Assembly (NCBI RefSeq): GCF_019597925.1
Contig: NZ_CP080442.1
Location: 1,153,501-1,217,500 of the forward strand
Direction of reading: 5' to 3'
Source of the DNA: [Clostridium] scindens
GTDB taxonomy: Bacteria > Bacillota > Clostridia > Lachnospirales > Lachnospiraceae
Length of the DNA stretch: 64,000 nucleotides
Both the position numbers and the translations under genes were made by a program. Each line of letters opens with the position of its first letter. Position 1 is the first letter of the stretch. This document shows positions 44,268 to 53,587 of this stretch, piece by piece. Under the pieces are notes generated by a model, which had not been told where the DNA came from, ran no database searches, and saw only the letters and a program-made list of their open reading frames with translations.

Positions 44268-45449
44268 ATGAAAAACAAAAAAGGATTTTTGCAGGGGGCG
44301 CTTTGTGGCGCCCTTGCTATGTTATTGGTGGCAGGGCTTGTATCCTGCGGATTAAAAATGAAGGATAGCGGCAGCGGGAAAGACGCTGTCGATAGCAGCA
44401 CGCAGAAGAAAGTATCGGAACTAAAGGAGTTGATCGATCAGAATTACATGGGCGATGTAGATGAAAAGCAATTGGAAGAAGGCATCTACAAAGGCTTCAT
44501 CAGTGGACTGGATGATCCCTATTCCGTATACTATGACGAGGAAGAGACCAAATCCCTTTATGAGACCACCGAGGGAGAGTATCAGGGAATCGGCGCAGTG
44601 CTGAGCCAGAATATGAACACCGGCATCATCACCTTGGTGCAGATCTATGATGATTCTCCTGCGATGAAGGCAGGGCTTAAGGATAACGATATTCTCTACA
44701 AGGTAAATGGGGAGGAAGTTACCGGCGTAGAACTGACGGAGGTCGTCTCCCATATAAAGGGGGAAAAGGGTACGACGGTAGAGATGACGGTGCTGCGAGG
44801 CGCTGACAATGAAGAAGTGACGGTAACCGCTACCCGGGATACGGTCGAGGCCCAGACGGTCAAGTACCGGATGATGGATGGCCAGATCGGGTATGTATCG
44901 GTCTCTGAATTTGACAGCGTCACCTATGACCAGTATCAGAAGGCTCTTAAAGACTTAGAAGGCCAGGGGATGAAGGGGCTGGTAGTGGATCTGCGCAACA
45001 ATCCCGGAGGCAATCTGAATACCGTCTGCGACATGCTGGATTTGATGCTGCCCAAAGGGCTGATCGTATACACGGAAGATAAGGACGGCAATCGGCAGGA
45101 GGCCTCATCCGATGATGAGAACCAGTTCACGCTGCCGCTGGCAGTATTGGTAAATGGCAATAGCGCCAGCGCTTCCGAAATCTATGCAGGCGCCATTCAG
45201 GATTACGGAATCGGAGATATTGTTGGAACCCAGACGTACGGAAAGGGCGTGGTACAGCAGATCTTTGACCTGAAGGATGATACTTGCGTGAAACTGACCA
45301 TTGCAAAATACTTTACGCCTAAGGGGAGAAGTATTAACGGTAAAGGAATCACCCCCGACGTAGAGGTTGAGTATGAGGCGGATGAGAATAATCCGGAAGC
45401 CGACAATCAGCTGGATAAGGCCGTGGAAACGATAAAAAACAAACTGTAA
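44268..45449 (+). CDS. ctpA: C-terminal processing peptidase (S41 family, CtpA-like)
   Basis: A 393 aa exported serine protease. A signal peptide with a possible lipobox (LLVAGLVSCG) is followed by a helical segment with GFISGLDDPYSVYYD, a PDZ domain (about 95-180) and the S41 catalytic core: RNNPGGNLNTV, NGNSASASEIYAGAI (nucleophile Ser) and GTQTYGKGVVQ (general-base Lys). Its operon position suggests processing of envelope or division proteins. Confidence 0.94.
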   Translation: MKNKKGFLQGALCGALAMLLVAGLVSCGLKMKDSGSGKDAVDSSTQKKVSELKELIDQNYMGDVDEKQLEEGIYKGFISGLDDPYSVYYDEEETKSLYETTEGEYQGIGAVLSQNMNTGIITLVQIYDDSPAMKAGLKDNDILYKVNGEEVTGVELTEVVSHIKGEKGTTVEMTVLRGADNEEVTVTATRDTVEAQTVKYRMMDGQIGYVSVSEFDSVTYDQYQKALKDLEGQGMKGLVVDLRNNPGGNLNTVCDMLDLMLPKGLIVYTEDKDGNRQEASSDDENQFTLPLAVLVNGNSASASEIYAGAIQDYGIGDIVGTQTYGKGVVQQIFDLKDDTCVKLTIAKYFTPKGRSINGKGITPDVEVEYEADENNPEADNQLDKAVETIKNKL

Positions 45450-45463
45450 AGAGCCAAAAATCC

Positions 45464-45496
45464 AAAGGGAATGCCAAATGGGGCATTCCCTTTTAT
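45464..45496 (+). terminator. Terminator of the ftsEX-ctpA block
   Basis: An 11-12 bp stem (AAAGGGAATGCC / GGGCATTCCCTTT) is followed by a T-rich tail. Confidence 0.85.
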
Positions 45497-45590
45497 TATT
45501 CCATGTGATAAAATAAACTACAGTATGGAATTCTATGCCCCATGGGCATGCTGTCGTGCCAAGGCAGGGACAGCGGAAAGGAAAGCATAT

Positions 45591-46877
45591 ATGACGATAT
45601 TAATTAAAAATGGACATGTCGTTGATCCGCTTACAAGGATGGACGGAGACTACGATGTGCTGATTGAAGATAACCGAATCAAGAAGGTTGCGGCAACGAT
45701 AGAGGAAGAGGCAGGGCAGGTCATCGACGCGGAGGGCTGCTATGTTATGCCAGGGTTCATAGACTTGCATGTGCACTTCAGAGATCCGGGACTGGAGTAT
45801 AAAGAGACGCTCAAGACCGGGGGCGCGGCGGCCGTAAGAGGCGGCGTCACGACGGTGTGCGCCATGCCCAACACTAAGCCTGTCATTGACGATGGAGCCA
45901 AAGTCAGAGATGTGCATGAAAGGGCAAAAAAGGACTCTCTTGCAAATGTGATTCAGATCGGCGCAGTGACAAAAGAGCAGAAGGGGAAGGAACTGGCGGA
46001 TATTGAGGGGATGGCGAGGGAAGGATGCCATGCCATCAGCGAAGATGGGAAGTCGGTAATGGATGCCTCCCTCTACAGAAAGGGAATGAAGGCAGCCAAA
46101 GCATGTGGAATCTCGGTTTTTGCCCACTGTGAGGATATCAACATGGTGGAAGGCGGCGTGATGAACGCGGATGAGAATGCGAGACGTCTGGGAATGAAAG
46201 GAATCACCAACTCCGTGGAGGATGTGATCGTGGCAAGGGATATCCTGCTGGCGAAGGAGACCGGCGTGCGGCTTCATCTGTGCCACTGCTCTACAGCGGA
46301 CAGCGTGGAGATGATCCGCCTGGCCAAGGAAGAGGGGCTGCCGGTTACCGGCGAAGTGTGCCCGCATCATTTTACCTTGTGCACAGATGATATCAAGGAA
46401 GATGATGGAAATTATAAGATGAATCCGCCGCTTAGAAGCAAAAAGGATGTGGAAGCATTGAGAAAAGGGCTGGCGGACGGCGTTATGGATGTCATAGCTA
46501 CCGATCATGCCCCCCACTCGGAGGAAGAGAAGAACCAGTCCATGGAAAAGGCATTCTTTGGAATCGTTGGGCTGGAGACGTCTGCGGCGCTGACTTATAC
46601 GGAATTAGTAAAGCCGGGCATTCTTAGCATCATGGATATGGCGGAAAAGATGAGTTTCAATCCGGCGAAGATACTGGGGCTTGAGGAGAAAGGCTCTGTA
46701 TCCGAGGGGAAGATTGCGGATATTGTGATCTTTGATCCGGACAAGTCCTACGCCATTGATAAGAATACCTTTGCGTCCAAAGGAAAGAATACGCCGTTTG
46801 ACGGCTATCCAGTGACAGGGAAAGTAAGGTATACGCTGGTCGATGGCAGAATCGTGTACAAAGATGAGAAAAACTAG
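45591..46877 (+). CDS. pyrC: Dihydroorotase
   Basis: A zinc amidohydrolase that cyclises carbamoyl aspartate to dihydroorotate, third step of UMP synthesis. The 428 aa type-I enzyme has the metal motif DLHVHFRDPGLEYKET, further His residues in FAHCEDI and LHLCHCS, and the catalytic Asp in IATDHAPHS. ATG 45591 follows GGAAAGGAAA; the frame extending back to 45471 covers the ctpA terminator and is not coding. First gene of a pyrC-pyrF-pyrK-pyrD operon. Confidence 0.95.
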   Translation: MTILIKNGHVVDPLTRMDGDYDVLIEDNRIKKVAATIEEEAGQVIDAEGCYVMPGFIDLHVHFRDPGLEYKETLKTGGAAAVRGGVTTVCAMPNTKPVIDDGAKVRDVHERAKKDSLANVIQIGAVTKEQKGKELADIEGMAREGCHAISEDGKSVMDASLYRKGMKAAKACGISVFAHCEDINMVEGGVMNADENARRLGMKGITNSVEDVIVARDILLAKETGVRLHLCHCSTADSVEMIRLAKEEGLPVTGEVCPHHFTLCTDDIKEDDGNYKMNPPLRSKKDVEALRKGLADGVMDVIATDHAPHSEEEKNQSMEKAFFGIVGLETSAALTYTELVKPGILSIMDMAEKMSFNPAKILGLEEKGSVSEGKIADIVIFDPDKSYAIDKNTFASKGKNTPFDGYPVTGKVRYTLVDGRIVYKDEKN

Positions 46878-46889
46878 GAGGTAGAAGAG

Positions 46890-47819
46890 TTGATTAACCA
46901 GTTGATTGCAAATATAAAAAAGACGGAAGCCCCCATCGTTGTCGGGCTGGATCCAATGCTAAATTATATCCCGGAACAGGTACAGAAGAAAGCCTTCGCA
47001 GAATTCGGCGAGACGCTTGAGGGGGCAGCGGAAGCGATCTGGCAGTTTAATAAGGAGATCGTTGATAAGACCTATGACCTGATACCGGCGGTAAAGCCGC
47101 AGATCGCCATGTATGAGCAGTTCGGGATCCCGGGGCTTGCGGCTTTTAAAAAGACGGTAGATTACTGTAAGGAAAAGGGCCTGGTCGTCATCGGCGATAT
47201 CAAGAGAGGCGATATCGGCTCCACATCAGCCGCTTATGCCACGGGACATATTGGCAGGGTGCAGGTTGGGGACAAGGCCTATGCGCCGTTTGATGAGGAT
47301 TTCGTGACGGTAAATCCGTATCTTGGATCGGATGGAGTGAATCCGTTCCTGGATGTATGCAAGAAAGAGAAAAAGGGCATCTTCGTGCTGGTCAAGACGT
47401 CCAATCCTTCCAGCGGAGAGTTCCAGGATCAGCTGATCGATGGCCGCCCGCTCTATGAACTCGTGGGCGAGAAAGTGGCAGCATGGGGTGAAGAAGTCAT
47501 GGGAGATGCTTACAGTTATGTGGGCGCCGTAGTAGGGGCAACCTATCCCGAGATGGGAAAGGTGCTCAGAAAGATCATGCCGAAAGCCTATATCCTCGTG
47601 CCGGGGTATGGCGCGCAGGGCGGAAAAGGAAAGGACCTGGTACATTTCTTTAATGAAGATGGGCTGGGAGCAATCGTCAACTCCTCCAGGGGAATCATAG
47701 CCGCCTATAAGCAGGAGAAATATCAATCCTTCGGTCCGGAGAACTTCGGGGATGCCTCCAGGGCAGCCGTGGAGGACATGGTAAAGGATATCAAGGGTGC
47801 CTTGGAGAGCCGCGCATAA
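46890..47819 (+). CDS. pyrF: Orotidine 5'-phosphate decarboxylase (type 2)
   Basis: Converts OMP to UMP. The 309 aa length and the motif GDIKRGDIGSTSAAYA (catalytic Lys-Asp network) assign it to the longer type 2 subfamily. VGLDPML at the N-terminus and VPGYGAQGG with NSSRGI at the C-terminus complete the phosphate site. The start is TTG 46890 after AGGAGGTAGAAG, 12 bp from pyrC. Confidence 0.96.
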   Translation: MINQLIANIKKTEAPIVVGLDPMLNYIPEQVQKKAFAEFGETLEGAAEAIWQFNKEIVDKTYDLIPAVKPQIAMYEQFGIPGLAAFKKTVDYCKEKGLVVIGDIKRGDIGSTSAAYATGHIGRVQVGDKAYAPFDEDFVTVNPYLGSDGVNPFLDVCKKEKKGIFVLVKTSNPSSGEFQDQLIDGRPLYELVGEKVAAWGEEVMGDAYSYVGAVVGATYPEMGKVLRKIMPKAYILVPGYGAQGGKGKDLVHFFNEDGLGAIVNSSRGIIAAYKQEKYQSFGPENFGDASRAAVEDMVKDIKGALESRA

Positions 47820-47853
47820 GCAAAGATTGGATGAAGGGGATAGGAGGACAAAG

Positions 47854-48627
47854 ATGAGCAAGTATAAAGAACAGGCGACCGTCGTCTCGCAGGAGAGAAT
47901 CGCGACAGATATCTACAGCCTGTGGATTCAGACGGAGAATATTGCCGCAGAGGCAGGACCGGGACAATTTCTGTCCGTATATACCAGAGATGAGAGCAAG
48001 CTGCTTCCCCGTCCCATCAGTATCTGCGAGATTGATAAGGCTAAGGGCTATATCCGGCTGGTATACCGGGTGACCGGTAAAGGAACAGGGACGCAGCAGT
48101 TTGCGGCACTGAAGGAAGGCGACCAGGTTTCAGTCATGGGACCTCTGGGAAATGGATTCTTAACGGATTGCACGAAGAAGGCATTTCTGATCGGCGGAGG
48201 AATTGGAATACCGCCGATGCTGGAACTGGCAAAGCAGCTAGACTGCGAGAAACAGATTGTAGCAGGATACCGGGACGAATTATTCCTGACAGAAGAACTA
48301 AAAGAATACGGCAGCGTCTATGTGGCTACGGAAGACGGAAGTTCTGGGACCAAGGGAAATGTACTGGATGCCATCCGTGAGAACGGGCTGGATGCAGAGA
48401 TTATCTATGCCTGCGGACCGACGCCAATGCTCCGGGCACTGAAGGCGTATGCCGAGGAAAAGAATATTCCATGCTATCTATCTTTGGAAGAACGGATGGC
48501 CTGCGGCATCGGCGCTTGTCTTGCATGCGTGTGCCAGTCCAAGGAAGTGGATGGCCACAGCCATGTGCATAATAAGCGGGTCTGCAAGGACGGGCCGGTA
48601 TTCTTGTCTACGGAGGTGGAATTATAA
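47854..48627 (+). CDS. pyrK: Dihydroorotate dehydrogenase electron transfer subunit
   Basis: FAD and 2Fe-2S protein that passes electrons from PyrD to NAD. The 257 aa protein shows the FAD motif RPISICEID, the NAD-binding GGGIGIPPMLELA and the cluster cysteines ERMACGIGACLACVCQ plus a distal Cys in RVCKDGPVF. ATG 47854 follows TAGGAGGACAAAG; the longer frame from 47797 lies in pyrF. It ends on the first base of pyrD. Confidence 0.96.
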   Translation: MSKYKEQATVVSQERIATDIYSLWIQTENIAAEAGPGQFLSVYTRDESKLLPRPISICEIDKAKGYIRLVYRVTGKGTGTQQFAALKEGDQVSVMGPLGNGFLTDCTKKAFLIGGGIGIPPMLELAKQLDCEKQIVAGYRDELFLTEELKEYGSVYVATEDGSSGTKGNVLDAIRENGLDAEIIYACGPTPMLRALKAYAEEKNIPCYLSLEERMACGIGACLACVCQSKEVDGHSHVHNKRVCKDGPVFLSTEVEL

Positions 48628-49529
48628 TGGATACGAGAATTAATCTTGCTGGTGTAGAGTTTAAGAATCCGGTCATGACAGCATCCGGAACCTTTGGATC
48701 CGGGGAAGAGTATAGCGAATTCGTAGATCTTAACAGGCTGGGAGCCGTTGTCACCAAAGGCGTGGCCAATGTGCCATGGCCGGGAAATGCCACGCCCAGG
48801 ATCGCGGAGACAAAATGCGGCATGATGAATGCCATCGGACTGCAGAATCCGGGAATCGACGTATTCTGCCAGCGGGACATCCCGTTCCTTAAGCAGTTTG
48901 ACACCAGGATCATCGTGAATGTCTGCGGACGGACAACGGAAGATTATTGCGAAGTGGTGGAACGCCTTGCCGATGAAGCAGTGGATATGCTGGAGATCAA
49001 CATTTCCTGCCCGAATGTAAAAGAAGGAGGCATTGCTTTCGGACAGAATCCCAAGGCGGTCGAGGCAATTACCGCGGAGGTGAAGAAACGGGCCAGGCAG
49101 CCGGTGATCATGAAGCTTAGCCCCAATGTAACAGACATTACAGAGACTGCAAAAGCAGCAGAGGCAGGCGGAGCAGACGCACTTTCCCTGATCAACACGC
49201 TGACCGGGATGAAGATTGACATTCATAAGCGGGCATTTGCCCTGGCCAACAAGACCGGGGGACTATCGGGTCCGGCGATCAAGCCGATTGCCGTCAGAAT
49301 GGTCTATCAGGTGGCCAATGCGGTGAAGCTTCCGATCATCGGAATGGGCGGAATTGCTACGGCTGAAGATGCAATAGAATTCCTTCTTGCAGGGGCCACG
49401 GCGGTTTCCGTGGGAACAGCCAATTTCTTCAATCCTGCCGCGACCATAGAAGTGACGGAAGGAATAAAGCAGTATATGAAGCAGTATGGATTTGCCCGTG
49501 TTGAGGATATGGTTGGCATTGTTAAATAG
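48627..49529 (+). CDS. pyrD: Dihydroorotate dehydrogenase B, catalytic subunit
   Basis: FMN enzyme oxidising dihydroorotate to orotate, working with PyrK (class 1B). The 300 aa protein has NPVMTASGTFGSG, the catalytic Cys segment NISCPNVKEGG, KLSPNVTD, LINTLTGMKID and FMN phosphate motifs GMGGIATAEDA and GTANFF. Start and pyrK stop overlap (TAATG), so the two subunits are translationally coupled. Confidence 0.97.
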   Translation: MDTRINLAGVEFKNPVMTASGTFGSGEEYSEFVDLNRLGAVVTKGVANVPWPGNATPRIAETKCGMMNAIGLQNPGIDVFCQRDIPFLKQFDTRIIVNVCGRTTEDYCEVVERLADEAVDMLEINISCPNVKEGGIAFGQNPKAVEAITAEVKKRARQPVIMKLSPNVTDITETAKAAEAGGADALSLINTLTGMKIDIHKRAFALANKTGGLSGPAIKPIAVRMVYQVANAVKLPIIGMGGIATAEDAIEFLLAGATAVSVGTANFFNPAATIEVTEGIKQYMKQYGFARVEDMVGIVK

Positions 49530-49665
49530 TTGAAGAAGCGGCCGGTGAAAAGGCTGCCGGGGGAGAACTTCCACAGGAGGGTCTCCCTTATGCTTTGTAA
49601 TAAGAAAGATGCAATATACAAAGCAATCCCTGAAAATGATAAAGATGTTTTTGCATGAAAGGCAA

Positions 49666-49694
49666 TTGAAAGATTCATTTTCAGATGCTATAAT
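49666..49694 (+). promoter_or_regulatory. Sigma-A promoter of pyrE
   Basis: TTGAAA, a 17-bp spacer and TATAAT within the 216-bp pyrD-pyrE gap. It gives pyrE a transcription start near 49701. Confidence 0.8.
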
Positions 49695-49745
49695 AACTTG
49701 ATGCACTAGAATCACAGAAGGTGCCATAAAAAGGAGATGTTGACT

Positions 49746-50420
49746 ATGGAACAGTATAAACAGGAATTTATTGAATTCATGATTGACTGCGAAGTATTAA
49801 AATTCGGAGACTTTGTTACCAAGAGCGGAAGGAACACGCCATTTTTCGTAAATACAGGATTTTACCGCACAGGAGCGCAGCTTCGCAAATTAGGTGAGTA
49901 CTATGCCAAAGCGATAGAAAGCAAGTTCGGCTTTGACTTTGACGTGCTGTTTGGGCCGGCCTATAAGGGGATTCCGTTGACGGTGGCGACGACGATGGCG
50001 ATCAGCCAGTTCTATGACAAGGATATCAAGTATTGCTCCAACCGGAAAGAGGTCAAGGACCATGGCGACAAAGGAATCCTTCTTGGAAGTCCCATTGCCG
50101 ATGGAGACAAGGTTGTAATCATTGAAGACGTGACGACTGCCGGAACCTCTATTCAGGAGACGCTGCCGATCATCAAGGCACAGGGAGACGTAACCGTCGC
50201 GGGCCTGGTCGTTTCCGTAGACCGTATGGAGCGGGGACAGGGAGAGAAGAGCGCGCTGGCTGAGATTGAAGAAAAATACGGACTTAAGACAACGGCTATC
50301 GTAACGATGGCGGAAGTGGTAGAACATCTGTACAATAAGCCATATAAAGGAAAAATTATTATTGATGATACATTAAAAGCAGCAATTGACACATATTATA
50401 AACAGTATGGCGTGAAATAA
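49746..50420 (+). CDS. pyrE: Orotate phosphoribosyltransferase
   Basis: Joins orotate with PRPP to give OMP. The 224 aa protein has the PRPP-binding motif VVIIEDVTTAGTSIQETLP, the KYCSNRKEVKDHGDKG flexible loop, and an N-terminal GDFVTKSGRNTPFFVN. ATG 49746 is 9 nt after AAGGAG; the ATG at 49737 abuts that site and is unlikely. It follows the pyr operon but has its own promoter. Confidence 0.96.
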   Translation: MEQYKQEFIEFMIDCEVLKFGDFVTKSGRNTPFFVNTGFYRTGAQLRKLGEYYAKAIESKFGFDFDVLFGPAYKGIPLTVATTMAISQFYDKDIKYCSNRKEVKDHGDKGILLGSPIADGDKVVIIEDVTTAGTSIQETLPIIKAQGDVTVAGLVVSVDRMERGQGEKSALAEIEEKYGLKTTAIVTMAEVVEHLYNKPYKGKIIIDDTLKAAIDTYYKQYGVK

Positions 50421-50437
50421 GACCAGGAGGGATTATG

Positions 50438-50590
50438 ATGAACGAGAGAGCGTATAAGGCTATGAGTTTTGCCGGGGCAGTCAATATTGCAGTTGGAATT
50501 GTGATAGCAGTCGTAGGAGTTGCGGCAGGAGTGCTGGCAATCATCAGTGGAGCACGCTTACTGAGAGAGAAAAAAGGGCTTACTTTCTAA
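50438..50590 (+). CDS. Short single-helix membrane protein
   Basis: A 50 aa frame beginning MNERAYKAMSFAGAVNIAVG, with one long hydrophobic helix rich in Gly, Val and Ile, and a basic tail (SGARLLREKKGLTF). AGGAGG lies 7 nt before ATG 50438 (an adjacent ATG is at 50435). Strong ribosome binding site and position between pyrE and vanZ-like genes support it being real. Function unknown. Confidence 0.7.
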   Translation: MNERAYKAMSFAGAVNIAVGIVIAVVGVAAGVLAIISGARLLREKKGLTF

Positions 50591-50619
50591 GAAGTCCGGA
50601 TTGAAAGGGTGCTTGATTT

Positions 50620-51105
50620 TTGAATTCAAAGAGCAGAAAAAGAATCCGTATTCTCGGAAAGATATTGTTCGTACTGTATATTATATTTATTATTTACTTT
50701 CTGATATTTTCCGATTGGTACGGACGCACGGGAGAGATGCAGGAGTACCATTATAATCTTGTGCTCTTTAAAGAAATAAAAAGATTCTGGGAGTATAGGG
50801 ACCAGGTTGGCATGTTTGCCATGTTTACCAACCTGTTTGGAAACGTTATTATCTTTATGCCGTTTGGATTCTTTATGCCGATGGCCAGCAAATACAGAAG
50901 CTTATTCTCGACGGTGTTCTACAGTTTCGGTCTAAGCCTCTGCGTAGAGACGTTCCAGCTGGTCACAAAGGTAGGAAGTTTTGATGTGGATGACCTTCTG
51001 CTCAATACGATTGGGGGACTGGCAGGCTACATCTTATTCATAATTTGCGCGGCAATAAGGAGAAGACATGTTTATAAAAAGAAAAATAACCACAGAAGAA
51101 GATAG
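50620..51105 (+). CDS. VanZ family membrane protein
   Basis: A 161 aa protein with four hydrophobic segments and the VanZ-like pattern: N-terminal helix LFVLYIIFIIYFLIF, YHYNLVLFKEIKRFW, NLFGNVIIFMPFGFFMP, and the C-terminal ETFQLVTKVGSFDVDDLLLN with NTIGGLAGY. VanZ is associated with low-level teicoplanin resistance, but most relatives have unknown roles. It starts at TTG 50620 and overlaps the next gene by 38 bp. Confidence 0.85.
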   Translation: MNSKSRKRIRILGKILFVLYIIFIIYFLIFSDWYGRTGEMQEYHYNLVLFKEIKRFWEYRDQVGMFAMFTNLFGNVIIFMPFGFFMPMASKYRSLFSTVFYSFGLSLCVETFQLVTKVGSFDVDDLLLNTIGGLAGYILFIICAAIRRRHVYKKKNNHRRR

Positions 51106-51463
51106 GGCAAAAGCCATCGCAAAGGCCAGGGAAAAGCAGAGAAAGAAAATGATCAAGACCAAGTATGGCCAGGCGCCTCTTCGGCATTCAAAGAAGGGGG
51201 TATATTCCTGCTTTTACGCAGTGGTCGTGTTTATCCTGCTGGTTCTCATGCTGATCATCGCATTTGCAAGCAAGGGCGAGGTGAATATCCTGATAGGATT
51301 CATCGGCCTAGGCACGCTGGCGCTATCCTTTATGGGCCTGCTGCTGGGCGTGCGGGGCTTCCGGGAAAGAGATAAGAATTACATAACGTGCAAGGTGGGG
51401 ATTGGCGCCAATGCGGCCTTCCTCCTTGGACTGACTGCAATATTCATCAGGGGGCTGTTTTAA
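51068..51463 (+). CDS. Small membrane protein of unknown function (DUF6142-like)
   Basis: A 131 aa protein with a very basic N-terminus (KAREKQRKKMIKTKYG) followed by three hydrophobic segments (CFYAVVVFILLVLMLIIAF; LIGFIGLGTLALSFMGLLLG; GIGANAAFLLGLTAIFI). The layout resembles DUF6142 proteins of Lachnospiraceae. Its start overlaps the VanZ-like gene and it abuts the aminopeptidase gene, so the three are likely one transcript. Confidence 0.75.
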   Translation: MFIKRKITTEEDRAKAIAKAREKQRKKMIKTKYGQAPLRHSKKGVYSCFYAVVVFILLVLMLIIAFASKGEVNILIGFIGLGTLALSFMGLLLGVRGFRERDKNYITCKVGIGANAAFLLGLTAIFIRGLF

Positions 51464-53512
51464 ATGATAGAAGAAAGATATGAATTGGCAATCGGGCGTA
51501 TCCGTGAAATAGAAAAAGAGAGTACGGTTGGCAGCGAATTTCGGGATTATTTCCACGATATGGCAGGATTTGCCATCATGATAGACGAACTGCGGACAGA
51601 ACTTCAAAGCGGCAGATTCCAGGCGCTGGGACTGGATGAACTTAAGGAATGGAACCGCCGGCTGTATCAGGATATTCTTCCGGAACGGTATGAAGCCAGT
51701 TATGGGAATCCCTCTTATGCCGTGAAGCAGTGCGGGAAGGACTACGGCTTAGTCTTAAGCTTCCTGTACGCGGAACTTAGAGGAGCCATTGCCTATACAT
51801 TCGAGCAGAAGACGGAATATCTGGATATCCTATTTGAACTTCTGGTCGAAGTATACAATCAATTTGAAGGAGAGCCGTATCCGGCGATTGATAATATAAA
51901 GGAGACCATCTATTGGTATGCCAGCGATTATTGCGATGTATTCGTCGCAGACCGGATCCGGGAGCAGATTGACCCAGATGAAAGCTTCGCCGCAGGCATC
52001 ATTATGGACAGCGATCTTGACGATATAAGATACCTGTACCAGTTCGGCGAGTATATAAGCGAGAATGAACTTCAGACGGCCAGGCATCTGATGAAGCTGG
52101 ATGACGCAGCCATAAAGAGGATGGCCGATGTTTACACGGAAGGATACCGGATCGGATTTGTGAATACCGGAAAGGATCTGTCAAAGAAATCTACGGTTAA
52201 TATCCGCTATGTCCTTGGATTTGAGCGGGTCATTAAAAAAGCCATTGCTAATTTTGAGAAGATGGGGCTTAAGCCGGTGATCTACCGTTCTGGGGTCAGC
52301 GTCCTGACCAAAAGGCAGCATCTAAAGATTGGGTATTTTGGGGCTGTCGCGAATAAGCAGTACGAATATGACCATAGGAATGACCAGGCGCTGTTTCTGG
52401 ATAAAAAGTTCCTGGAACGGAAGCTGGAAGTCGTCAAGACTACGTATGAGCGTTATAAGGAATTGGCTGCCGGGTTTGCCGGTCCTGCCTGCATTGAGAT
52501 GTTTGGAGAAGAACCTTTTGCGCCCAAGCAGAAGGAAGAGGTATTGAAACTGTCCGAAAAGCAGGAGGAACTTGTACTGCTCTACGACAGCCGCCAGAGT
52601 CAGATTACCAATGAGTATATCCGGGGGGATGAGAGGAGTTACACTATTGTGGCTTATCCGGTCCCAGAGATTGGCGAGAAGTATGAAGAGATCTTCGATG
52701 AGATCATCCGAATCAATACGCTGGACGCCGGGACCTATGAGAAAGTACAGCAGACGCTGATCGATGCACTTGATCAGGGAACGTATGTCCATATTCTCGG
52801 AGGAAACGGCAATCGGACGAATCTGAAGGTCCAGCTGCATCCGTTAAAGGATCCGCAGAAAGAGACGATATTTGAAAACTGCGTAGCAGATGTAAATATT
52901 CCGGTGGGAGAAGTCTTTACTTCTCCGGTGCTGGAAGGAACCAGCGGCGTGCTCCATGTAAGCAAGGTCTATCTGAATGAACTGCAGTATAAGGATCTGG
53001 AGATCACATTTGCCAATGGGATGATCGCGGATTATAACTGCGGAAACTTTGACCGGGAACTGGAGAATAAGGAATACATCCATGATAATATTCTCCACAA
53101 GCATCCGACCCTGCCGCTTGGAGAGTTCGCAATCGGTACAAATACGACCGCGTATGTGGCGGCACGAAAGTACGGAATTGAAGAGAAGATGCCGATTCTG
53201 ATTGCGGAGAAGATGGGTCCTCACTTTGCGGTGGGCGATACCTGCTATAGCTGGAGCGAGGATATCAAAGTATATAATCCCAATGGAAAAGAGATCATAG
53301 CGCGGGATAATTCCGTATCCATCCAGCGCAAGGAAGATGTGTCCAAGGCATATTTCTACTGCCATACGGACATTACCATTCCTTATGAGGAATTAAAGAG
53401 CATTACGGTCGTGACGAATTCAGGGGAGGAAATTATCCTTCTTGAAAATGGAAGATTTGTCCTTCCGGGAACGGAGATTCTCAATGAACCGTTGAAAAAT
53501 GCAGATAAATAA
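51464..53512 (+). CDS. M29 family aminopeptidase with long N-terminal extension
   Basis: A 682 aa protein. The C-terminal 400 residues match M29 (AmpS/PepS-type) metallo-aminopeptidases: NIPVGEVFTSP (metal Glu), LPLGEFAIGTNTTAY (Glu) and EKMGPHFAVGDTCYS (His and Asp). Known members are about 370-415 aa, so the roughly 270-residue helical N-terminal region (starting MIEERYELAIGRIREI) is an added domain of unknown role. ATG 51464 directly follows the previous stop. Cytosolic peptide turnover is the likely function. Confidence 0.85.
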   Translation: MIEERYELAIGRIREIEKESTVGSEFRDYFHDMAGFAIMIDELRTELQSGRFQALGLDELKEWNRRLYQDILPERYEASYGNPSYAVKQCGKDYGLVLSFLYAELRGAIAYTFEQKTEYLDILFELLVEVYNQFEGEPYPAIDNIKETIYWYASDYCDVFVADRIREQIDPDESFAAGIIMDSDLDDIRYLYQFGEYISENELQTARHLMKLDDAAIKRMADVYTEGYRIGFVNTGKDLSKKSTVNIRYVLGFERVIKKAIANFEKMGLKPVIYRSGVSVLTKRQHLKIGYFGAVANKQYEYDHRNDQALFLDKKFLERKLEVVKTTYERYKELAAGFAGPACIEMFGEEPFAPKQKEEVLKLSEKQEELVLLYDSRQSQITNEYIRGDERSYTIVAYPVPEIGEKYEEIFDEIIRINTLDAGTYEKVQQTLIDALDQGTYVHILGGNGNRTNLKVQLHPLKDPQKETIFENCVADVNIPVGEVFTSPVLEGTSGVLHVSKVYLNELQYKDLEITFANGMIADYNCGNFDRELENKEYIHDNILHKHPTLPLGEFAIGTNTTAYVAARKYGIEEKMPILIAEKMGPHFAVGDTCYSWSEDIKVYNPNGKEIIARDNSVSIQRKEDVSKAYFYCHTDITIPYEELKSITVVTNSGEEIILLENGRFVLPGTEILNEPLKNADK

Positions 53513-53587
53513 TGTATCATGAACCCATAGTGCCGGAAGCCTGGATAGCGCGGCTTTGGCGCAGTTATACGAGAAAGGATGAAGATT

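Noticed and set aside
45600..46517. Minus-strand open frame of 305 codons
   Set aside because: Antisense to pyrC, with cysteine- and histidine-rich composition typical of a reverse shadow and no family match.
53513..53587. Purine riboswitch or PurR box before purE
   Set aside because: The 75-bp leader shows no conserved purine aptamer core or clear palindrome.
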